Positions 56,001 to 64,000 of a stretch of 64,000 nucleotides of DNA are shown here, one piece after another. Position numbers and translations under genes: made by a program. The first letter of the stretch is position 1. The number at the start of each line of letters is the position of its first letter. The notes beneath the pieces were generated by a model, which was not told where the DNA came from, did no database searches, and saw only the letters and a program-made list of their open reading frames with translations. The stretch is from Adiantum capillus-veneris (lineage: Eukaryota > Streptophyta > Polypodiopsida > Polypodiales > Pteridaceae), in assembly GCA_014529385.2 (NCBI GenBank), contig CM043967.1:87719278-87783277 (forward strand). The letters are read 5' to 3'.

Positions 56001-56456
56001 CTTCTACAGTAGAGTTTCCATGCTGACCAAACCAAACCGTGTCAAAATCGACTAGCCTCTATGATTAATTAACGCTGTTGTTTAACTTTTACAACCAAGC
56101 ATACATCAATAATAAACAGAATTTGATAAAACTTATCATGATATAATTGAGTTTGCAACCACTCGCATCCAAAACACCAACCATCTTTTTTATCTGAAAC
56201 GTTAACACGACAAGGAAGCAACACAAAAACAAAGATTCTTCAAGCGGCTTAAGGAAGAAAGGACATCACGAGTAAACTTATCTTTCATGTCTATGCACTC
56301 CATAGCTCTGATACCATGTTTAATTGAAGGGAGAGAGCGCATGTAGACGAGAGGAGAGAGAGATGACACCAACATGTACAAGCCCCAAAGTGTGTCCAAT
56401 GACTACACGAGATGAGTTTATATAGAGGGGACCAGGGTGCTATATATAGCTCAACA
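53093..56456 (-). mobile_element. E5: short-LTR non-autonomous retrotransposon inserted in E4 gag
   Basis: Direct 140-bp LTRs (53093-53232 and 56317-56456) differ at one position by eye and have TGTTGA...TCAACA ends. The flanks are ATTCC and ATTCT, a target duplication with one change. On the minus strand, TGGTATCAGAGC (56305-56316) abuts the 5' LTR as an initiator tRNA-Met primer site. A GAGTGGGGG run abuts the 3' LTR as polypurine tract. The ~3.1-kb interior shows no gag, RT or integrase. LTR size is TRIM-like, but the interior is longer than a TRIM. A 60-codon minus frame (MECIDMKDKFTRDVLSSLSR, ending near 56205) follows the primer site. Confidence 0.9.
53233..56304. repeat. E5 interior, with a degenerate tandem repeat at 53690-54165
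   Basis: Between 53690 and 54165 a unit of about 85-105 bp (CATCATGGCTTCACGT, CATGGCATCATGGTTCTCACC, ATGGTATTAGTGACGCTTTC) is repeated four or more times. Elsewhere the interior is unrecognised. The frame 55099-55527 has no supporting domain. Confidence 0.7.
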
Positions 56457-57917
56457 ATTCTAGTCACTCTAGACACAAACGGGCAGAAAGGGAAGCACGG
56501 AAGGCCAAAAGTTCTCGGTCCAGGCAAGGAGATGAGGGTACCAAAGGTAGTAAATGCAGTCACCGCACTTCTAGAAGAGAGGACACTGACACAGAGACAA
56601 AAACAGATATTGATTGGGATGCCGATACTGACAACTGTAAGAAGCCTCCCAAGCACCGTTCAGAATCTAAGAAGAGAAGCAACAGAACTAGTGGTAATCG
56701 GAATGATTACACATCTTCCCTGAAAAATTATTTTCCAGTATTCTAAGGAGGTAGGAAGGATGATCCAGATGTTCACATACAGCATTTTGAGTAGTATGCC
56801 GAGCTGAAGAATATTGATGAGGATGATTGGGGGGAATACTTTCTGCAAACCTTGAAGGCTTGGATCCTATAACAAACTACTTAAAGCCTTCAGACTGTAG
56901 TATTCCGACAACAAAGGTGATGAAGATATCCTCTGTGAACTGGATAAGATCAAGCACTGGAATTTGTCAGTCCGAAGCTATGTGAAAAAAATCAAGGAGC
57001 TAACCAAACAGTTACAGGAACTGCCGTCCGAGAAGCAATTGCGTGCATGGTTTCTGAATGGTTTTTGAAGCACGAAACTTAGGGATCAGGAGGTACCAGC
57101 TCCAACCAAGAAATTCAATGATCTGGTACAACGGGCACTAAACCTGGAACAGCAGGCCAAGAAGGAAAAGGGCCATAAAAAGAGAAGATCCAGTAGCAGT
57201 AGCTCTTCTAATGAGAGCTCTGATTCCAGTGAAGTGTCCAGCAGCTCTGAAAGTAGTTCTAATGAACGGACCAAAGATAAGTCAAAGAAGGGATCGTGGA
57301 CTAAGAAGATTGAAGAGATGGCTAGGCAGATTCCCGAGATTAGCCACACAAGACAACCAGTTTGGAAAATGGAGACTTGGTGTTCGAAATACAAATCCAA
57401 GGACCATATTTCCAACGAGTGCCCACAATGTACTTACTGTAAGGCCTTTGGTCATTTACGGAATAATTGTGCTATCACGATTCATCACTTTAAGAAGGGC
57501 GAAGACCTGTCAGTGGTAGCCTATATTGAACCAGTGAAAGTAGAACCCACCAAAGTTTCTCAGGAGGAGAGACCAAGTACCAGCGGTACTGGTCAAGGAC
57601 GCGGCCGATTCCAAGCGGGTACGGGCCGACGCAAAGGGCGTGGCAACTTCCAGAGCCGGAGTTTGAATTGCTACACTTGTGGGAAGTACGGGCATTTCGC
57701 GGCTCAATGCCCAAACGCACCTGCACCTACTGCTACTGAGGCTAAGGTACCAGAGCCAGTCCCAGTACGGGCAGTCACAAGGAGCAAAGGCGTGGTAATT
57801 GAAGAAATTCCAGATACTCCAAAAAAACTAGTCACCGCTGACAGCACCAAATGGTCTCAACAAAGAGAGATTTGGAAGGCCAAGGGTAAAGAGAAGGTGG
57901 TAATGGCAAGAGTATAG
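56457..57917 (+). pseudogene. E4 gag, second part, with two zinc knuckles
   Basis: The frame continues from 52931-53092 and is Arg/Ser- and Asp-rich. Stops occur at 56744 (TAA), about 56792 (TAG) and about 56870 (TAA). A shifted frame carries the gag core (KHWNLSVRSYVKKIKELTKQ, ELPSEKQLRAWFLNGF, then a TGA). From 57234 an open frame holds a Ser-rich linker, then two CCHC knuckles: CTYCKAFGHLRNNC (57430-57471) and CYTCGKYGHFAAQC (57669-57710). It stops at 57915. 57918-58146 continues decayed E4 sequence to the E6 target site. Confidence 0.8.
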
Positions 57918-58146
57918 AGAACTAGCGGCTAAAATTACGGAGGATTTAGCCAAGAAGCTGCCAGAGTAGCCAGAAAGTTCTGAAGCCCGAGTCATTCAGA
58001 AGATACCAGCCCAATCAATTGAGAAAGATCAGTCAATATGGGCATACTTGAGACCATGCTGGCTGCGGTACAAGGAATGATTGGTGAACTGGGAGTTGAT
58101 GGAAGGATTGGGAGCACAGCAAGGGAGGAATGGCACTGTGAAGATA

Positions 58147-58606
58147 TGTTTGGCAGTGCAAACACAAAGTAGCAGATGACCTTCAGCTATGCTATTTTTA
58201 GCATATGCTTATGATGTATTAGCATACGTTGCTTCATTTTTTGACAGACACATCATTTTGTATATGTACGTTTGACATATTTACGGGCTCTACATGAGTT
58301 CCGGCTTGTATATTTGATGTTACCATGATGCATGGGAGCTAGAGATGCACACAATTCTATGCATCTCATGGGCGGTCAGACATATTCTTTATGCCCTAGG
58401 TATAAGAGTGAAAGTTAGGTCATTTTTTAGGGATCCTTAGGTGAGTTAAGCTTTCATGGAAAGCTTGTAGAGAAGATAGAGGTGAAGATGTTTGGAGTTG
58501 GAGCTTCCTCTTGTGCTCACCTACTTTCTATGGCATGCAATGGAAAGCTAAGTGCTCTTCTTCTTCTTTCTCTTTGTCAATTGTGTTTATGGTGTGTAGT
58601 TAAGCA
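58147..58606 (+). repeat. E6 5' LTR, truncated
   Basis: 460 bp, close to 62149-62610 with about fifteen differences by eye, ending at GTTAAGCAT after which similarity stops. Confidence 0.88.
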
Positions 58607-58776
58607 TCGGAGCATACCATGCATTTACCTAGAGAGGCTGTTACGACCACAACATTGAGCCATATTGATGTTTTTGGATCACATCACCATGAGAGAGTTA
58701 TGTCACATGGGGCTATAGTTTCGACGAGTGACACGAGTCCTACGAGTTAGCCACTACTCTACGGACAGATAGACCT

Positions 58777-59485
58777 ATGCTAGTATTGTGTGGTGAGAGG
58801 ATGGGATTATGCATATTTCAGGATCTGAGCCGATCGAGTTTCTTTCAAAAACTCAAGCAGTTTGTTCAAGATCCTCCCACACATCAGTTAGTGCGAGTTA
58901 TGCCTAACCCAAGCATGCCAGGATCTTTGAGATACGAGTATGATGCGATGTACTTGCTGATGTTTGAGATTGACTTACAGACCATAGAGCCTTTATCATA
59001 TGACGAGTCCGTAGATATGGATACTCATCCCACATTGGTAGAGTTGTATAGACTTGAGCAGACAAAGACATATGTTGACGACTGTGGATGTAGATACACA
59101 CAAGAGTCTAGCACATCTAGTGAGTTATGTCAGAGAGTGACTACCGCTTTTGTTTGATCGAGATCCTCAAGAGCGTGTATATAGAGGCACTTATCATGCC
59201 ATCTATGTGCTGACTATTGGAGTGAGATACACACCTAGATCATTGATTGATCGAGCACATTGTAGCACTAGACTACCTACTACAGCTTTAGCCCACCAGT
59301 CTGGTCATAGATCACCTCCTATACCCATGAGCAATTGTGATCCTCTACAAGAGATTACTAGGACTATGCCACTTCTAGATGGAGTTCTTGAGCTTAGCCT
59401 ACCACAAAGTGAGCTTCATAGCTTAGATCAGCATGAGACCGATGACATAGAGCTGACATGTGTTGCTCATCATCATGATGTGTAG
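58777..59485 (+). pseudogene. E6 internal open frames, unrecognised
   Basis: 58777-59157 (126 codons) and, in another frame, 59150-59485 (111 codons) overlap by eight bases and read as one frameshifted protein of ~235 residues. It is rich in Ser, Asp and Tyr, with no zinc, protease or RT motif. It may be a remnant of the element's gag-like or accessory protein. No function can be assigned. Confidence 0.35.
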
Positions 59486-59550
59486 CAGAGTGACACATTA
59501 GTGACTGATTCGCCTACAAAGCACCCACATCACATAGATGTGGGTGCTTG

Positions 59551-59800
59551 AGCCATCTATTATTGTAGAGACATGATCTCATTCCTCGATCATAGAGGGA
59601 GCAGATACAATTGTAGAGACATTGACACATAAGGTTCCTCTAGACCACCACACATATAGAGGTCACACCACATAGAGCCATCTATTCTTGTAGAGACACG
59701 ATCTCATTCCTCGATCATAGAGCGAGCAGATACAATTGTAGAGACATTGACACGTGAGGTTCCTCTAGACCACCACACAGATGCCACACATATAGCGGTC
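59551..59800. repeat. 125-bp tandem duplication in E6
   Basis: AGCCATCTATTxTTGTAGAG ... GATCTCATTCCTCGATCATAG ... GTTCCTCTAGACCACCACAC occurs at 59551 and 59676 with about six differences. CACATAGATGTGG and related short motifs recur around it. Confidence 0.85.
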
Positions 59801-60610
59801 ACACCACATATCATTGAGCCTACATAGACTAGTATGACCTCTAGAAATTTACATCATGAGGAGTGACGAGAACCTGCGAGATTCTATTGGAGACCACAAG
59901 GATGTCTGATTCTGAGCGAGCATTAGAGCCTTCTCTAGATAGAGTTTAGAGTAGTGCTACCAAGGAGTTACCCCTTCCACATCAGATATATAGATCTACA
60001 CCTAGAGCTTCCTATAGGACTCGACGAGTATATGTTCCACGGAGAGAGATATCGATGAGACCATTGCCTAGTGACGACACTTATGTGTGGATAGAGAGCC
60101 GAATTACACATGATGGATTATCACATGGTTGGCTCACATCTAGAAGATCACTAGAGGCACAGAGTTATTATGAGGGACATAGATAGATTTGGATTCCCAG
60201 GTTGAGAGTTTAGCACATAGTGAGCATTCACAACCACATTTGATTACGAGAGACTTGAGAGAGATTTCTAGACCTTCTAGAAGATCTCAGAGATCATTTT
60301 TAGAGAGACCATGACCACAGAGACTATGTCAGAGAGAGAGAGAGAGATCTTTACATTCACATGTGAAGAAATCTCCCAATGACCTTCTCATGAGATTGAA
60401 GGGATTGAAGATTTGGCTACCAAAGAGCCGACCACCTATCACATCACAGGTTGACACTAGTCATAGCTTTTCTGAGGTTTCCATTGATCATGTTGTTGAC
60501 TTAGAGCTTGGCAAGAGTTAGCCATTCAGGGATCTTGAGCCACATAGTTCATTGACCACACAGTCTCAGAGATTGATGTTATCCCTAGATCCATTAGTTG
60601 TGCTATAGAT

Positions 60611-60942
60611 TCTACCATTGACATGGAGCTACGTGCTAGCCAGTTGATGACCATTATAGAGAGAGCTAGGAGACTATAGGTTTTATTGTTTGGAGAGAGT
60701 TCTCTTATCCCTCCTAATTGTACCAAACCCTTGACTTGTATAGATTGACTATGGTGCACTAGATACATGCGCATATTCTACCAGTGACATGGAGCTACGT
60801 GCTAGCCAGTTGATGACCATTATAGAGAGAGCTAGGAGACTATAGGTTTTATTGTTTGGAGAGAGTTCTCTTATCCCTCCTAATTGTACCAGACCCTTGA
60901 CTTGTATAGATTGACTATGGTGCACTAGATACATGCGCATAT
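60611..60942. repeat. 166-bp tandem duplication in E6
   Basis: Copies 60611-60776 and 60777-60942 differ at only about two positions. Both contain GACATGGAGCTACGTGCTAG and end CATGCGCATAT. The minus-strand frames in the two copies encode the same peptide, which is only a consequence of the duplication. Confidence 0.92.
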
Positions 60943-61545
60943 GCTAGAGGCACTTTTTTCCCTTTCGGTTTTTTCCCTCTAGACATCCATGTTTGAGAAC
61001 TTAGTTTAGGATTTATTTATTTGTGTTTAGGTAATAAATCTTCCACTTCTATGCTGACACACCTTTCTAGGTGATAGTGTTTTGTTTATGATTTTGTAGC
61101 ATAGATGGACTTTAGCTTTCACACAGCATGGACACCTCGAGTTCCAGCTTCACATGTTTTCTTCCTTGGCTATTGAGGATATGCAACACATATGTCCAAG
61201 TGTACTACTTTCCATGATTTATGTTTGTGGAGATTTATGTTTGCTGATTGTTGTATTCCATGGTTTGATTGAGTGCATTTATATGTTTTGTTATCTGCCA
61301 TTAAAGATGTATAAACTTGTCTTTTCTTTAGTTAATTGACCTTAAGTTTAATCTTATTGATGAGCCTTGATGTTAGGAGACTGTGACTTTAGGTTAACCA
61401 ATTCACTTGACCACTAGTTTTAGTTGTAAATATTATTTGAGTGTTTGAGACCTTAGGAGTGTTTTAAGCATAGAGACGCTTTCTCACTCAAACATCAACG
61501 ACCACTAGTGAGAATACAAAGGAAACGGAAGCAAAAGTTGGAAGA

Positions 61546-62148
61546 GAAATCCTAGATTCATTGTACTGCCTATGGTATTAGAGTCCTAGAGGCTGCCAGT
61601 GTGGGCGCTTTTCTTTGAGAAGCAAAAAGCCCCAGGCATACAAAATAAACACACATGTTTTATTTTTTATTTTTTATTTTAAAAATGAAAAGAAAGAAAA
61701 AAAGACATGAAAAAGACTTCCATTGAGGTTCAAGTAAAAAAATTCAAGCTTTTGTTCGGAGTTGTGAGAGTTAGTAAGCTAATCAAAGCTAAAAAACATA
61801 AATAGGGAATCTTACATTTAGATAATTTTTCTAACTTAGCTAGTACTAGAGTAATTGTTTTAACCTTTAGTTGTAGTTTACTAATTGATAGACTCATCCA
61901 TAAGCCCAAAACTTTTGATCAATTAATTTCGGCAAGTGCAATTTATTTGTCCTTAATGGCAGTGTAGCATTCCATGATTATTTGTATTCATTCATTACCA
62001 CATACATGATTTGCCTTTCCTTTATGCTTTATTGCCATATGATTCAGCTTGCTACCTCATTGCCTTTTTCTTTTTCAGGTCTATTCTTCCCATAGCATCT
62101 ACCACGACATGGCTTTGTCAAGGACGACAAAGCTTAGGAGGGGGGCAG
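61546..62148 (+). other. E6 3' region: block shared with E1, then polypurine tract
   Basis: 61546-61660 matches 15578-15720 of E1 (GCCTATGGTAxTAGAG, CTAGAGG, CCAGTGTGGGCGCTTTTC, AGGCATACAAAATAA). The polypurine tract AGGAGGGGGGCAG ends at 62148. The shared block suggests E6 derives from an element related to E1. Confidence 0.75.
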
Positions 62149-62935
62149 TGTTTGGTAGTGCAAACACAAAGTAGCAGATGACCTTCAGCTATGCTATTTT
62201 TAGCATATGCTTATGATGTATTAGCATACGTTGCTTCATTTTTTCACAAACACATCATTTTGTATATGTACTTTTGACATATTTCCGGGCTCTACATGAG
62301 TTCCAACTTGTATATTTGATGTTACCATGATGCCTGGGAGCTATAGAGATGCACACAATTCTATGCATCTCATGGGCGGCCGGACATACTTTTTATGCCC
62401 TAGGTATAAAAGTGAAATTTAGGTCATTTTTTAGGGATCCTCACGTGAGTTAAGCTTTCATGGAAAGCTTGTAGAGAAGATAGAGGTGAAGATGTTTGAA
62501 GTTGGAGCTTCCTCTTGTGCTCACCTACTTTCTATGGCATGCAATGGAAAGCTAAGTGCTCTTCTTCTTCTTTCTCTTTGTAAATTGTGTTTATGGTGTG
62601 TAGTTAAGCATTGATCAGTCTCTAATTAGTGTTTCCCTATCTCATTTATCTTCACTTTTACATTATTTGTGAGCTCATTGAGCTTTTGATTGATGTGTGT
62701 GTGATTGATGAGAGTGTGCACCCATTGTCCTCTTGATTGTTAAGATTAAAGAAGATTAGAGAGTAGGCATTGAGTGATTAGCCTTCTCCATAGCTTTCTC
62801 TTCTTCTTAACTCTCTTGATTAGGATCCTCTTCTTGAATTTATAGTGATTCCATGCCTCCATGCACTAGCCGGGTTATCGATCCATTGGTTTGACATTAT
62901 GTCGGTGGATTGAGCTATGCGACAACCCCCCAACA
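62149..62935 (+). repeat. E6 3' LTR, full length
   Basis: 787 bp, TG...CA, followed by AGATA. The last ~325 bp have no counterpart in the 5' copy. Confidence 0.88.
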
Positions 62936-62940
62936 AGATA

Positions 62941-64000
62941 CAGTCAGTTCTTCGAGCTCTGACAACTAGTCTGATCAAGAGAAAGAAGAAATCCATGTTA
63001 AGATCTATGATAGAATTCAGAAGCTTACTGTGGAGCTGGAAGATATCAGAAAAACCTTTCTTGAAGTGGAAAACTTCATCAGACAGCGCAGAACAGTTGA
63101 TCTGATGGCCATCCGAGATAATGAAGTACCGCTCATTCATCAGAAAACTTCATCAGGAAGCTGAAGTGGAGGCCAGAACAGTGGATCTGATGGCCATCCG
63201 AGATAATGAAGTACCGCTCATTAAAGTGGACTATAAGGTTCGAAAGCAATGGGAACCTCTTTCAAGTGTTATCTTGGATGGAGGAGTAGGAGTCAATATA
63301 ATGGGAGTCCATCTCTAGCAAAGGATGGGCATCACAAATCTAAAGCCAGCACCATTTAAAGTGAGAATGGAAGACCACACGGTATTACAAGCTATGGGCA
63401 TGATTGAAAATATGCAGATAAGAGTAGGCAGGGAAAAACTTAAAGCCAGATTCTTAGTTCTGGATGTGCATGGGGCATATGGAATGCTACTAGGGCGCCC
63501 ATGGTTGAGAACAACACATGTTGTTCATAACTATGCAAATCAAACCTTAACCATAGAAGGGGCCAGCGGCAGAATTCAAATCCAGACGAACAATACTAGG
63601 AGCTGGAGAAAAGAGCTGAGGCCGAAGGAATTATGCCCGAAGTACAAGGCAAAGAAGATTGAATGAATGTTAGCAACTCTGAACATATTTCCTTTAGAAG
63701 AGATTGATTTGAATGCAATTTTATTGAATAAAGAGCAGGCCAACAAGCAGAAAAATAAATTCCCAGATCAGTTTACTGAAATCAACACAGGGGAAAGATC
63801 AGTTCAGTTAACTGGGAGGCTGGAGGAAACATCTGCAACTAGCATAGTAGAGGAGCAAGTACATTCTGAAGAGCACATAGTGGATCAGAATGCTGATTTA
63901 GAACTGAATGGGCCATCCTGGGATTATGCTAAGGAATCGACCAAGCGAAAAGGAGGCGGGCCTAATTGGTTGCTTCCAAACAACCAAGAAGTTGAAGAAT
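62941..64000 (+). pseudogene. E4 retropepsin and following pol linker (continues past the window)
   Basis: E4 coding resumes after E6. A coiled-coil-like segment (KLTVELEDIRKTFLEVENF) is followed by a direct repeat of 85 bp (RDNEVPLI at 63120 and 63205). The protease follows: VILDGGVGVNIM with the DGG active site near 63278, a TAG at 63316-63318, then RFLVLDVHGAYGMLLGRPWLR. The linker after the TGA at 63664-63666 stays open to the window edge with an acidic Asn/Glu-rich sequence. RT would lie beyond. Confidence 0.8.
63074..63230. repeat. 85-bp tandem duplication in E4 protease region
   Basis: ACTTCATCAG, GCCAGAACAGTxGATCTG and ATGGCCATCCGAGATAATG with AAGTACCGCTCATT recur 85 bp apart (63101 and 63186). 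85 is not a multiple of three, so the two copies lie in different frames. Confidence 0.85.

Larger units (their letters stand above)
58147..62935 (+). mobile_element. E6: non-autonomous LTR element with unequal LTRs, inserted in E4
   Basis: A perfect AGATA target duplication (58142-58146 and 62936-62940) brackets the element. The 3' LTR (62149-62935) is 787 bp, TGTTTGG...CCAACA. The 5' copy matches only its first 460 bp (58147-58606), so the end of the 5' LTR and probably the primer site are deleted. The interior has no recognisable gag, protease, RT or integrase, but has a polypurine tract (AGGAGGGGGGCAG, 62136-62148) and a block shared with the 3' region of E1. Confidence 0.88.
52140..64000 (+). 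mobile_element. E4: Ty3/gypsy element, 5' part only, carrying nested E5 and E6
   Basis: The gag and protease of a plus-strand Ty3/gypsy element are recognisable once two insertions are removed. The region 52140-52930 before the gag ATG is LTR- and leader-like (AAATAGGACCC near 52451, then T/C-rich sequence), but the 3' LTR lies outside the window, so the left boundary is approximate. The protease continues off the right edge. E5 and E6 both lie in E4 coding sequence with target duplications, so E4 is older than both. Confidence 0.7.

Noticed and set aside
60526-60940. Two paralogous minus-strand peptides
   Set aside because: They are the two copies of a 166-bp tandem duplication, with no coding evidence of their own.

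Overview
This window is a transposon-dominated stretch of nuclear DNA from a land plant. Evidence for a plant is the mix of element types: Ty3/gypsy elements with tRNA-iMet and tRNA-Asp-like primer sites, one element with a dual RNase H (Tat-type), a chromodomain element, L1-like LINEs, hAT and Copia debris, and long CT/GA microsatellites. A fern or other large-genome vascular plant would fit, but the sequence alone does not settle the species. No tRNA, rRNA, organellar gene or CRISPR array was seen, and no convincingly intact host gene.

Layout. 1-456: hAT transposase C-terminus with a frameshift. 773-1301 and 16835-17087: two halves of one decayed minus-strand reading frame split by element E1. 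E1 (1302-16834, plus) is a 15.5-kb Ty3/gypsy element with ~0.6-kb LTRs, a tRNA-Asp-like primer site, gag, protease, RT, RNase H and integrase, and a second retropepsin-like domain downstream of integrase followed by further ORFs. 17383-22481: a broken protein-kinase-like gene on the minus strand, with a candidate upstream exon. Its presumed intron holds a 17-unit minisatellite and a possible solo LTR. 22500-25800: repeats, including a paired-hairpin foldback structure. 25758-26631 (minus): a decayed HUH-endonuclease (Rep-like) gene. 27149-28130 (minus): LINE reverse-transcriptase remnant. 28173-28423: Copia gag scrap.

E2 (28424-38716, minus) is a young 10.3-kb Tat-type element. Its 2.08-kb LTRs are almost identical, its pol is nearly open, and a single UGA separates gag from the zinc knuckle/pol. 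38720-42007 (minus): a second LINE remnant. E3 (43376-51751, minus) is an old chromodomain Ty3/gypsy element with frameshifts throughout. From about 52140 to the window end lies E4 (plus), a Ty3/gypsy element whose gag is interrupted by E5 (53093-56456, minus; 140-bp LTRs, no recognisable protein). E4 is interrupted again before its protease by E6 (58147-62935, plus; perfect AGATA target duplication, unequal LTRs, non-autonomous).

How it fits together: nearly everything is layered insertion, and target-site duplications plus restored reading frames give the order (host frame then E1; Copia scrap then E2; E4 then E5 and E6). By eye, E2 and E5 are the youngest (LTRs differ at roughly a dozen positions and one position). 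E1 is intermediate (about 20 LTR differences) and E3 the oldest. The most unusual items are the HUH-type gene, the post-integrase retropepsin of E1, the lone UGA in E2, and the foldback at 24.9 kb.
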